From: Dugong dugon
Lineage: Eukaryota; Chordata; Mammalia; Sirenia; Dugongidae
Assembly (NCBI GenBank): GCA_030035585.1
Contig: CM057464.1
Span: forward strand, 29,157,465-29,221,464
DNA: 64,000 bases
Direction: 5' to 3'
Part shown: piece after piece, positions 45,184 through 57,364 of the stretch
How the letters are laid out: each line of letters opens with the position of its first letter
How positions within the stretch are numbered: the stretch's first letter is position 1
Program-made: the position numbers and the translations under genes
The notes under the pieces: generated by a model
What the model saw: the letters and a program-made list of their open reading frames with translations, nothing else
The model's database searches: none
Told to the model about the DNA's origin: nothing

Positions 45184-48100
45184 ATGACAGCAATAAACTC
45201 ACAACTATCATTAATTACACTGAATGTAAATGGCCTAAATGCATCCATAAAGAGACAGAGAGTGACAGAATCTATAAAAAAACAGAATCCATCAGTATGC
45301 TGTCTACAAGAGATGCATCTTAGAAACAAAGACACAAATTTATTAAAAATCAAAGGATGGAAAAAGTATATCAAGCATCCAACTACCAAAAAAGAGAGGA
45401 GTGGCAATACTAACCTCAGATAAAATAGACTTTAAAACAAAATCCACCATAAAAGACAAAGAAGGACACTATATAGGGATGATCCATTATGAAGACATAA
45501 CCATAATAAACATCTGTGTGCCCAATTACAGGGTTCCAAAATACATAAACTCTAACAGCACTGAAAAGAGAAACTGACAGCTCCACAGTAATGGTAGGAG
45601 ACTTCAACACACAACTCTCGGTAAAGGACAGAACCATCTAGAAAAAAACTCAACAAAGATATGGAAGACCCAAAGGGCACAATCAGCCAACTTGACCTCA
45701 TAGACATACATAGAACACTCCATCCAACAGCTTCAAAGTACACATTCTTTTCCAGCGCACATGGAACATTCTCCAGAATAGACCACATCTTAGGCCACAG
45801 AGCAACCTGCAATAAAATCCAAAATACTGAGATAATACAAAGTATTTTCTCTGACAACAATGCCGTCAAGGTAGAAATTAACAACAGGAAGAGCAAGGGA
45901 AAAAAAAAATCATTTACATGGAAACTGAATAACACCCTGCTTACAAGCCACTGGGTAATAGAAGAAATCAGAGATGGAATTAAAAAATCCGTAGAATCAA
46001 ACGAGAATAAAAACACATCATACCAAATCCTTCGAGACACAGCAAAGGCAGTACTCAGAGGACAATTTATAGCAATAGATGCCCACATCAAAAAAGAAGA
46101 ACAGGACAAAATCAAAACATTAACTATGCAACTCGAACAAATAGGAAGAGAACAGCAAAAACGGCCCACAGCCACCATAAGAAAGGAAATAATAAAGATC
46201 AGAGCATAAATAAATGAAATAGAGAGTAAAAAACATAAGAGTCAACCAAACCAAAAATTGGTTGTTTGAAAGGATCAACAAAATCAACAAACCACTGGCC
46301 AAACTAACAAAAGAAAAACAGGAGAGGATGCAAATAACGCAAATAAGAAATGAAGCAGGGGACATTACAACAGACCCAACTGAAATAAAAAGAATCATAG
46401 CAGAGTATTATGAAAAACTATACTCCAACAAATTAGAAAACCTAGAGAAATGAGTAAATTCTAGAAATACACTACCTACCCAGACTAACACAAAGTGATG
46501 TTGAAAATCTGAACAGATGCAGAAGAAGAAAAGAGATTGAAAAGATATTAAAAAAAAAAAAAAAAAAAATTCCCAACAAAAAAAAGCCCTGGCCCAGATG
46601 GCTTCACTGTAGAATTCTACCAAACATTTAGAGAAAAGCTTATACCACTATTACTCAAACTATTCAGAATGCAGAAAAGGAAGTGACACTTCTGAATTCA
46701 TTCTATGAAGCCAGCATAACCCTGATACCAAAACCAGGCAAAGAAACCACAAAAAAAGAAATTTACATACCAGTATCTCTGATAAATACAGATGCAAAAA
46801 TTCTCAACAAAATTCTAAACAATAAAATTCAACATCATATAAAAAGAAATAGTACCCACAACCAAGTAGGATTCATACCAGGTATACAAGGATGGTTCAA
46901 CATTAGAAAATCAATCAGTGTAATCCACCACATAAATAAAAAGAAAGAAAAGAATCATATGATTATCTCAATTGATGCAGAAAAGGTATTCGATAAAGTC
47001 CAACACCCATTCCTGATAAAAACTCTCAATAAAATAGGTACAGAAGGGAAATTTCTCAACTTAGTAAATGGCATCTATGCAAAACCAATGGCAAACATCA
47101 TTCTTAATAGAGAGAGGCTGAAAATGTTCTCCTTAAGAACAGGAACAAGACAAGGATGCCCTTTATCACCACTCCTATTTAACATTGTCCTGGAAGTTCT
47201 AGCTAGAGCAGTAAGGCAAGAAAAAGAAATAAAGGGCATCCAGATTGGTAATGAAGAAGTAAAACTGTCTCTATTTGCAGATGATATGATACTACACATT
47301 GAAAACCCAAAAGACTCCACAAGAAAACTACTGGAACTAATATAAAGATTCAGGAGAGTATACAGATACAAGATAAACATACAAACTCAGTTGGATTCGT
47401 GTACACAAACAAAGAGAACGGCAAAAAGAAAATCAGGAAAACAATACCACCTATAATAGCCCCTAAAAGAATAAAATACTTAGGAATAAATCTAACCAGG
47501 CATGTGAAAGACGTATACAAAGAAAACTACAAAACACTAGTGCAAGAAACCCAAAGAGATCTACATAAATGGAAAAACATACCATGTTCATGGATAGGTA
47601 GACTCAACATTGTGAAAATGACAATTCTACCCAAAGCAATTTACAATACAATTCAATCCTGATGCAAATACCAACAACATTCTCTAAAGAGATGGAAAAA
47701 TTAATCATTAACTTTATATGGAAAGGGAAGAAGCCCCAGATAAAAAAAAGCACCATTGAAGAAGAATAAAGTAGAAGGACTCACACTACCTGACCTCAGA
47801 ACCTACTGTACAGCTACGTAGTCAAAACAGCCTGGTACTGGTACAATGACAGATACATTGACCAATGGAACAGAATTGAGAACCCAGATGTAAATTCATG
47901 CAGCTACGGTCACCTGATCTTCAATAAGGGCCCAAAGTCCATCAAATGGGGAAAAGACAGTCTTTTTAACAAATGGTGCTGGGAAAACTGGATGTCCATC
48001 TGCAGAAAAATGAGACAGGAACCACACCTGACGCCATATACAGAAATTAATTCAAAATGGATAAAAGACCTAAACATAAAGCCAAAAACTATAAAGTTCA

Positions 48101-48990
48101 TAGAAGAAAAAATAGGATCAACTCTAGAGGCCCTAATACATGGCATTAACTAGATACAAACTATAACCACCAACACACAAACTCCAGAAGATAAGCTAGA
48201 TAACTGGGATCTTCTAAAAATTAAACACTTATGCTCATCGAAAGACTTCACCAAACCAGTAAAAAGACAACCTACATAGTGGGAAAAAATTTTTGGACAT
48301 TGCAAGTCAGACAAAGGTCTAATCTCTAAAATCTGTAAGAAATTACAACACCTCTAAAACAAAAAGACAATCCTATGAAAGAATGGGTAAAGGAAATGAA
48401 CAGACACTTCACCAAAGAAGACATTCAGGTGGCTAACAGACACATGAGGAAATGCTCACAATCACTAGCTATTAGAGAAATGCAAATCAAAACCACAATG
48501 AGATACCATCTTGCCCTGGCATTACTGGCAGGAATCAGAAAAACTGGAAATAACAAACGTTGGAGAGGCTGTGGGGAGATCAGAACTCTTATACACTGCT
48601 GGTGGGAATGCAAAATGATACAACCATTTTGGAAAATGATGTAACACTTCCTTAGAAAGCTAGAAATAGAAATCCCATATGATCCAGCAATCCCACTTCT
48701 AGGAATATATCCTAGAGGAATAAGAGCTGTCACTCAAATAGACATATGAAAACTCATGTTCATGGCAGCATTGTTCACAATAGCAAAAAGATGGAAACAA
48801 CCTAGATGTCCATCAACAGATAAATGGATAAACAAACTATGGTACATACACACAACAGAGTACTATGCAATGATAAAGAATAATAATGAATCTGTGAAGT
48901 ATCTCATAACATGGATGAAACTGTAGGACATTATGCTGAGTGAAATAAGTCAATCACAAAAGAACAAATACTGTATGAGACCACTACTGT
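45184..48990 (+). pseudogene. L1 ORF2 remnant
   Basis: It starts MTAINSQLSLITLNVNGLNA at 45184 (endonuclease), continues 45661-46209 with FSDNNAVKVEINN, where the catalytic SDH motif has lost its His. The reverse transcriptase piece at 46683-47345 (220 codons) has [16 protein letters not shown] and [14 protein letters not shown]. The C-terminal part (48375-48644) has NRHMRKCSQSLA. The pieces are in different frames with stops between them. Confidence 0.9.
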
Positions 48991-49942
48991 AAAAACTCAT
49001 GAAAAGGTTTACACACAGAAAGAAACAATCTTTAATGTTTACGAGGGATGGGGGGGTGGGTGGTGAAATACTAATAGATGATAGATAAGTGATAACTTTG
49101 GTGAAGGGTAAGACAGTACACTATACTAGGGGATCCAGCACAAGTTGTACAAGGAAAGATAATGGAATCTCCATAGACACATCCAAACTTCCTGAGGCAC
49201 TAATTTGCTGGGCAGAGGGCTGTGGGGACCATGGTATCAAAGATCATCTAGCTCAATTGACATTAACATAGTTTATAAAGAAAATGTTTTACATTCTGCC
49301 TTGGTGAATAGCATCTGGGGTCTTAAAAGACTGTGAGCAGCCATCTAAGATACTCAACTGGTCTCACCCCTTCAGGAACAAGGGAGAATGAAGAAAACAA
49401 GATACAAGGGAAAGATTAGTCCAAAGGACTAATGGACCACAACTACCATGGCCTCCACCAGACTGAGTCCAGCACAACTAGATGGTGCCCGGCTACCGCC
49501 ACTGACTGCTCTGACAGGGATCACGACAGAGGGTCCCAGACAGAGCTGGAGAAAAATGTAGAACAAAATTCTAACTCACCAAAAAAGACCAGACTTACTG
49601 GCCTGACAGAGACAGGAGAAACCCCAAGAGTATGGCCCCCAGATGCCCTTTTAGCTCAGCAATGAAGTCGCTCCTGAGGTTCACCCTTCAGGCAAAGATT
49701 AGACAGCCCCGTAAAACAGAAAGAGACTAATGGGGCACAATCGCCCAGGGACAAAGACTAGAAGACAGGAGGGGACAGGAAAGCTGGTAATAGGGAATCC
49801 AAAGTCGAGAAGGGAGAGTGTTGACGTGTCATGGGATTTTTAACCAATGTCATAAAACAATATGTGTACTGTTCAATAAGAAACTTTTTGTTCTTTATAC
49901 CTTCATCTAAAGTACAATTAGGAAAAAAAAAGAATATTCCTG

Positions 49943-50265
49943 ATAATGAAAAGTGTAGTCTCTTTAAAGTAGGATGATGTATAATTTTAAAATATTACAG
50001 CATATAGAATTTTTTCTAGCTGACTGTATGTTTCTCTAGAACCAACCCAACTACTCAACCCGTTGCCTTTGAGTCGATTACAGCTCATAAGGAACACTAT
50101 TTACTGGTCTATTTCCTGTGCCTTTTAGAGTTCCAAGAATAAAGCACATGATCAAGAAATATCTGTTGGATGGATTAATGAATGGATTATCCCAGATTGA
50201 TATGGTCTGAGACCTTCCAGAGTAGTTCTGGTATGTAGGTATTTTATACTTAGCTAATAGATACA
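49943..50265. other. Single-copy-looking DNA with a short SINE tail
   Basis: A SINE tail fragment (50059-50095, minus: CCCGTTGCCTTTGAGTCG) lies here; the rest is unassigned. Confidence 0.45.
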
Positions 50266-50466
50266 GGTGGTGTGACTGGTTAACACGTTGGGCTTCTAAC
50301 TGAAAGTTTGGAGGTTTGAGTCCAACCAGAGGCACTCAGAAGAAAGGCCTAGTGATATACTTCCGAAAAGTCAGCCATTGAAAACCCTATGGAGCACAGT
50401 TCTACTCTGACACACATGGGGTTGCCATGAGTTGGAGTTGACTCAATGGCAACTGGTGGTTTTGAC
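50266..50466 (+). mobile_element. AfroSINE, long-middle variant, plus
   Basis: The head is ACAGGTGGTGTGACTGG, box B GGTTTGAGTCC, middle GAAGAAAGGCCTAGTGATA, tail GTTGGAGTTGACTCAATGGC. Confidence 0.9.
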
Positions 50467-50810
50467 AGAAAAAGAACATATAACTATAATATGAATCTTA
50501 GAACAAATGTGTGTAAATTGTGGATGGTGTTGGTAGTGGTGTCTGTTAGTTGCCAGCAACTTTTAGAACTGTAAAAATACTATTGCTAGGGATATAACTT
50601 GAGGGATAAAAACCAGTATATTTTTTTCTGTGGAAGATTTTCTTACATGTACCCACATTTGGTTATTGATTAGGAAATACAACTCCTCTTCTTCTCCTTT
50701 CTCCATCACCACTCCTGGTCCCCTTTCCTAAGGTAGGGATGTATGATATAGCCTGGCAATGTTCAGTGAAATTACGTCGCATTTCTTAGTATTTAGTTAT
50801 TATTTACTTA
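50467..50810. other. Single-copy-looking DNA
   Basis: Nothing recognised. Confidence 0.4.
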
Positions 50811-51237
50811 TTTTTTTTAAATAATATTTTGAGTTTTTGGTGAAAGTTTACACAGCAAGTTAGGTTCCCATTTGACAATTTCCATACAAATTGTTCAGTG
50901 ACATTAGTTACATTTATCTCAATGTGTCAGCATTCTCTTCAACGGTGTTTGTTTGTTCCTTTTCCAGTACTCTAGTATCTCTGCCAACTTATCTTCTCAT
51001 CTTTGCTTTTGAGTAATTGTTGACCTTTTGGTCTCATACTGATGGTTTTTAAGTAGAGCACCAATCTTACAGTTAATATTCTTTATTTCATGTGCCACTC
51101 TGCTGTTTCGCTAAAAGGCAAGCTCAAGGGATAAGCTCAGTTCCAGGTTTAAAGAATGTCTCAGGGCAGTAGTCTAAGGGAGTTAATCTACTATTTCAGT
51201 TTGTCTTGCTTTTTTGTTTTAAATAAGAATTAGAGTT

Positions 51238-53477
51238 CTGCAACAACATAAAAGGCGATTATATACATGGACCTCACCAGATGGAATACACAGGTTTCGA
51301 ATCGACTACATCTGTGGAAAGAGGTGATGGAAAAGCTCCATATCATCAGTCAGAACAAGGCCAGGGGCTGACTGCAGAACAGACCATCAATTGCTCATAT
51401 GAAAGTTCAAGTTGAAACTGAAGAAAATTAGAACAAGTCCACAAGAGCCAAAGTATGACCTTGAGTATATCCCACCTGAATTTAGAGACCATGTCAGGAA
51501 TAGATTTGATGCATTGAACACTAATGACCAAAGACCAGACAAGTTGTGGAATGGCATGAAGGACATCATACATGAAGAAAGAAAGAGGTCATTAAAAAGA
51601 AAGGAAAGAGAAGACCAAAATAGATGTCAGAAGAGACTATGAAACTTGCTCTTGAACATTGAGTAGCTAAAGCAAAAGGAAGAAATGGTAAGTAAGTGAA
51701 GTGAACAGATTTCAAAGGGCTGCTCGAGAAGACAAAGTAAAGTATTATAATGACATGTGCAGAGAGCTGGAGATAGAAAACGAAAAGGGAAGAACACACT
51801 TGGCATTCCGCAAGCTGAAAGAACTGAAGAAAAAATTCAAGCCTCGAGTTGCAATAGTGAAAGATTCTATGGGGAAAATATTAAATGATGCAGGTAACAT
51901 CAAAAGAAGATGGAAGGAATACACAGAGTCATTATACCAAAAAGAATTGGTCGACATTCAACCATTTCAAGAGGTAGCATATGATCAGGAACCGATGGTA
52001 CTGAAGGAAGAAGTCCAAGCTGCACTGAAGGCATTGATGAAAAACAAGGCTCCAGGAATTGACAGAGTATCAGTTGAGATGTTTCAACAAATGGATGCAG
52101 CGCTGGAAGTGCCAAGAAATTTGGAAGACTGCTACCTGGCCAACCAACTGGAAGAGATCCACATTTATTCCTGTTCCCAAGAAAGGTGATCCAACTGAAT
52201 GTGGAAATTATCGAACAATATCATTAATATCACATGCAAGTAAAATTTTACTAAAGATCATTCAAAAGCGGCTGCAGCAGTATGTCGACAGGGAATTGCC
52301 AGAAATTCAGGCCAGATTCAGAAGAGGACGTGGAACCAGGGATATCACTGCTGATGTCAGATGGATCCTGTCTGAAAGCAGAGAGTACCAGAAAGATGTT
52401 TACCTGTGTTTTATTGATATGCAAAGGCATTCAGTTGTGTGGATCATAACAAATTATGGATAACATTGGGAGGAATGGGAATTCCAGAAGACTTAATTGT
52501 GCTCATGAGGAACCTATATGCAGATGATGAGGCAGAACAAGGGGATACTGTGTGGTTTAAAGTCAGGAAAGTTGTGCGTCATGGTTGCATCCTTTCACCG
52601 TATCTATTCAGTCTGTATGCTGAGCAAATAATCCGAGAAGCTGGATATATGAAGAAAAACATGGCATCAGGATTGGAGGAAGATTCATTAACAACCTGTG
52701 ATATGCAGATGACACAACCTTGCTTGCTGAAAGTGAAGAGGACTTGAAGCACTTACTGGTGAAGATCAAAGACAACAGCCTTCAGTATGGATTACACCTC
52801 AGCATAAAGAAAACAAAAATCCTCACAACTGGACCAGTAAGCAAGATTATGATAAACAGAGAAAAGATTGAAGTTGTCAGGATTTCATTTTGCTTGGATC
52901 CACAATCAACACCCACAGAAGCAGCAGTCAGGAAATCAAAAGACGCATTGCATTGGGCAAATCTGCTGCAAAAGACCTCTTTAAAGTGTTGAAAAGCAAA
53001 GATGTCACCCTGAAGATTAAGGTGCACCTGACCCAAGCCATAGTATTTTCAACCACATCGTATGCGTGGGAAAGCTAGACAAATAAATGAGGAAGACTGA
53101 AGAAGAATTGACGCCTTTGAATTGTGGTGTTGGGAAAGAATATTGAATATACCAGACTGCCAAAAGAATGAACAAATCTGTCTTGGAACCAGAATGCTCC
53201 TTAGAAGGAAGAATGGCGAGACTACGTCTTGCATACTTTGGACATGTTGTCAGGAGGGGTCAGTCCCTGGAGAACAACATCATGCTTGGTAAAATACAGG
53301 GTCAGTTAGAAAGAGGAAGACCCTCAATGAGATGGATTGACATAGTGGCTGCAACAATGGGCTCAAGCATAACAACGATTGTGAGCATGGCGCAGGACAG
53401 GGCAGTGTTTCGTTCTGTGGTGCATAGGGTGTCTATGAGTTGGAACTGACTTGATGGCACCTAACAACAACAACAAT
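51238..53477 (+). mobile_element. RTE-clade LINE (+), 5'-truncated, inside L1
   Basis: It starts inside the endonuclease region (TACATGGACCTCACCAGATGG), without a 5' part. Following protein pieces: RSRNRF-type linker (51412-51642), RT N-part (51701-52189, with LKKKFKPRVAIVKDSMG), thumb and palm region with YADDTT at 52702-52719, and a C-terminal part to 53449 (RMARLRLAYFGHVVRRGQSL). The frame changes several times and stops interrupt it; it is dead. The 3' end is GGAACTGACTTGATGGCACC plus an ACA-rich tail, shared with the AfroSINE tail. It interrupts the minus-strand L1. Confidence 0.88.
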
Positions 53478-54425
53478 CAGGGACTGTCTATTCTGGCCCC
53501 AGTCAAATATTCAGTGGTGATACCTGGGCACCATCTAGTTCTTCTCAGGTGGATGAAGTTGTGGCTTGTGCAGACTTGTTTCTTCTCTGAGCCTTTGTTT
53601 ACCTTCTTACTGTTTTGCTCCTGGTGAGTAGAGACCCATAGTTGTGTCTTAGATGGCCGCTTGCAAGCTTTTAAGACCCCCAGATGCTTCTCACTTCACT
53701 AGGCTGCAGATCATGATTTTTATGAACTATGTTATGCCAATTGACTGAGTTATTCCATGTCCTAAGCCTTCAAACCCAGAAAACCAATGTTGAAAGGTGT
53801 CTGAGGAGTATCTGTATTTGTGTCTTCAGTGAATATATGTGCCTGCACCCCCATATTTGTATTTATATGTACCTATAGATACTTCTGTCTCTTCTCACCT
53901 ATATACATACCTGTACCTACCCATAGAATAATACGCCTGTACCCATCCACATGTGCTCAAATACTCATTTTTATTTTGGTTATGCTGTGCTTGCTACATC
54001 CACATTAAGTATGACTTTTCTGATCACTAAAAATAGCAAGTCTCTATGGTCTAAAGTGTACTTTTCACTTCCCCCTCCTCACCATGGTAAGCGCCAAAGA
54101 ATGTTAGTCTCTCTATATTTATCTATTCCCGTCTTCTTATACAAGAGGAATCATACAATATTTTTCCTTATATGTTTGACTTATTTCACTTAGCATTATG
54201 CCCTCCAGGTCCATCCATATTATAATATGTTTCACGGATTCATCATTGTTCCTTATGTTGCGTAGTATTCCACTGTATGTATGTACCACAATTTGCTTAT
54301 TCATTGTTCCATTGATAGGCACTTTGGTTGTTTCCATTTATTCGCTATTATGAATGAAGCAGCGATGAACATAGGTATGCATATGTTTGTTTGTGTCATT
54401 ATTTTTAGGTCTCTAGGGTATATAC

Positions 54426-54597
54426 CTGGAAACCATGGTGGCATAGTGGTTAAGAGTTACATCTGCTAAACAAAAGGTCGGCAGTTCAAATTTACCAGGC
54501 GCTCCTTGGAAACTCTATGGGGCAGTTCTACTCTGACATGTAGGGTTACTATGAGTTGGAATCGACTGGATGATAGGTTTGGTTTGGTTTTTGGTTT
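54426..54597 (+). mobile_element. AfroSINE, with 11-bp TSD, in L1
   Basis: The head is TGGAAACCATGGTGGCATAG, tail GGAATCGACTGGATG plus GGTTTGGTTTGG. The L1 phrase AGGGTATATAC is duplicated at 54415-54425 and 54598-54608. Confidence 0.93.
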
Positions 54598-54605
54598 AGG
54601 GTATA

Positions 54606-55170
54606 TACACCCATGGAAGAAGCAGTCAATAAATCAGACGCCGTATTGCATTGGCCAGACGTGCTGCAAAATACCTCTTTGAAGTGTTAAAAATCAAAGA
54701 TGTCACTTCGAAGGTGCACCTGACCCAAGCCATAGTGTTTTCAGTCACCTCATATGCATGCAAAAACTGGACAATGAATAAGAAAGACAGAAGAAGAATT
54801 CATGCCTTTGAACTATGGTGTTGTTGAAGAATATTAAATGTATCATGGACTACCAAAAGAACAAGCAAATCTATCTTAGAAGAAGTACATCCAGAATGCT
54901 CCTCAGAAAGGAGAATGGTGAAACTTTGTCTCATGTTCTTTGGACATGTTATCGGGAGGGACCAATCCCTGGAGAAGGACATCATTCTTGGTAAAGCAGA
55001 GTGTCAGTGAAAGAGAGGAAGACCCATAACTAGATGGACTGGCACACTGGCTGTAGCGATGGGCTCAAGCATAGCAATGATTGTGAGGATGGTGCAGGAC
55101 CAGTAAGGGTTTCGTTCTGTAATATATAGGGTCGCTATGAGTTGGAACTGATTCAGTGACACCTAACCAC
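54606..55170 (+). mobile_element. RTE fragment (+), 3' end, next to the SINE
   Basis: It starts ACACCCATGGAAGAAGCAG and has the RTE C-terminal text (TGACCCAAGCCATAGTGTTT, TTCTTTGGACATGTTATCGG, CTAACCACAACAG). About 0.56 kb remains, the rest being 5'-truncated. The L1 resumes at GGGAGTGGAATTGCTG. Confidence 0.85.
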
Positions 55171-55325
55171 AACAGGGAGTGGAATTGCTGCATCATAGAG
55201 TAGTTCTTATTCTAGTTTTATGAGAAAGTGCCATACCGTTTTCCATAGTGGTTGTATCATTTCACAGTCCCACCAGCAGTGGATAAGGGTTCCAGTCTTT
55301 CCACATTGTCGCCCACATTTGTTAT

Positions 55326-55327
<2 letters not shown>

Positions 55328-55360
<33 letters not shown>

Positions 55361-55366
55361 TGTGTG
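55328..55366. repeat. (TG)n microsatellite
   Basis: A run of about 16-18 TG units with one interruption (TC) in L1 3' sequence. Confidence 0.95.
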
Positions 55367-56852
55367 TTTAAATCAGTGCCATTTTAGCCAGGATAAGATG
55401 GTATCTTATTGTAGTTTTGATTTGCATTTCTCTAATGGCTTATTATCGTCAGCATCTTTTCATGTGTTTGTTGGCTGCTTGGATGTCCTCTTGGGTTAAG
55501 GTTTTGTTTATGTCCCTTGTCCATTCTGTGATTGGGTTGTTAGTCTTTTTGTTGCTCAGTTGTTGCAGTTTTCTATAAATTTTAGAGATTAGACTCTTAT
55601 TGGAGAAGTCATTTCTGAAGATTTTTTTCCTAGTCTGTAGGTTGTCTGTTTACTCTTTTAATTAAGTCTTTTGATGAGCATAAGTTTCTAATTTTTGTGA
55701 GGTCCTGTTTATCTATTTTGTCTTCTTCTATTCATTTATTTGTTGTAATGTTTATTATTCTATTTTCACAAAAGATTAGGTCCCATGGTTTTCTCCCTGT
55801 GTTTTCTTCCAGGAATTTTAACATTTGGGTCTTTGATTCTTTTTAAGGTAATTTTTTTGTGTATAGTGTTAGGTATGGGTCTTGTTTCATTTTTCTACTG
55901 GTGTATGTCCAGTTTTGCCAGCACCATTTATTAAAGAGACTGTTTCTACCCTACTGAATGGACTTAGACCTCTTATTGAAAATCAGTTTTCCATAGATGG
56001 CTAGGTTTAATTCTGAGTTCTCAATTCTGTTCCACTGGTCTATATGTCTGTTGAACCAATAAGAGGCTGTTTTGATTATAGTGGCTGTATAGTATGTTTT
56101 TATATCAGGGAGCGTGAGGCCTCCTGCTTTGTACTTTTTGTTCAATATTGCTTTGGCTATTGGAGGTTTCTTTCCTTTCTACATGAAGTTGCTCATTAGT
56201 TTTTCGATTTCAGTAAAGAATGTTGTTGCAGTTTGTATCGGGATTGCATTGTATCTATAGATTGGTTTAGGTAGAATTGACATTTTCACTATATTAAGTC
56301 TTCCAGTCCATGAGCACAGGATGTCTTTTCATTTTTGTAGATCTCCTGTAGTCTATTGTAGTAGTGTTTTATAATATTCATTGTATAAGTCTTTTATGTC
56401 CTTGTTTAGGGTAATTCCTAGGTATTTATTGATTTGCAGGCTATTGTAAATGTTCCTATTTTCTTGATTTCTTTTTCAGAGAAGTCTTTGTTAGCGTAGA
56501 GAAACCCAACTGATATTTGACTGTTGATTTTGCACCCTGAAAAGTTGCTAAATTCTTCTATTCCAACAGTTTTCTTGTGGAATCTTTAGGGTCTTCTATG
56601 TATAGGATCATGTCATCTGCAAATAGAAATAGTTTTACCTCTTCCTTTCCAGTTCAGATACCTTTTATTTCACCTTCTTGTCTTATTGCTCTGGACAGGA
56701 CTCACAGTAAATGTTGAATAGGAGTGTAGATAATGAGCATCCTTGTCTCATTCCCATTCACAAGGGAAGTCTCTCAACCTTTCTCTGTTGAATATAACGT
56801 TGGCTGTTGGTTTTGCATATATGCCCTTAATTATGTTGAGGAATTTCCCTTT

Positions 56853-57364
56853 TGTTATGGATTGAATTGTATCCTCCCAAAATTGTGTGTAAACTTGGCT
56901 AGGCCATGATTCCCAGTATTGTGTGATTATCCACCATTTTGTCATCTGATGTGGTTTTCCTGTGTGTTGTAAATCCTGCCTCTATGATGTTAATGAGGTG
57001 GGATTATCAGCAGTTATGTTAATAAAGCAGGACTCAATCTACAAGATTAAATTTTATCTTAAGCCAATCTATTTTAAGATATAAAAGACAGAAACAAGCA
57101 GAGGGATGGGGAGATCTCATACCACCAAGATAGCAGTGCCAGGAGCACAGTGCCTCCTTTGAACCCCAGAGAAGCTCCTAGACCAGGGAAAAATTGACAA
57201 CAAGGAACTTCCTCCAAAGCCAACAGAGAGAGAAAGCCTTCCCCTGGAGCTGGCACCCTGAATTTGAACTTGTAGCCTACTAGACTGTGAGAGAATAAAT
57301 TTCTCTTTGTTAAAGTCATCCACTTGTGGAATTTCTGTTATAGCAGCACTAGATAACTAAGACA
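56853..57364 (+). mobile_element. MaLR-like solo LTR inside L1
   Basis: The left end is TGTTATGGATTGAATTG and the right end GCACTAGATAACTAAGACA. The flanks share CTTT (56849-56852, 57365-57368). It interrupts the L1 phrase GAATTTCCC / TTTCCATTTC. It is the cleanest of the three related LTRs here (26.2, 40.5, 56.9 kb). No internal region is left. Confidence 0.88.

Larger units (their letters stand above)
42103..49929 (+). mobile_element. Full-length L1 (+) with TSD, dead
   Basis: Plan in order: 5' UTR (about 42103-43740), ORF1 (about 43741-44693), inter-ORF (about 44694-45183), ORF2 (about 45184-48990), 3' UTR (about 48990-49929) ending in an A-rich tract (GGAAAAAAAAAG). The duplicated target AAGAATATTCCTG lies at 42090-42102 and 49930-49942, perfectly conserved. 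Length is about 7.8 kb. Both frames carry stops and shifts. The 5' UTR is unrelated to that of the L1 at 17-24.6 kb, while ORF2 is homologous. Confidence 0.94.

Noticed and set aside
6804-54597. tRNA genes suggested by box A and box B motifs
   Set aside because: All occur in SINE heads with SINE bodies and target duplications; none folds as a complete tRNA followed by a terminator.
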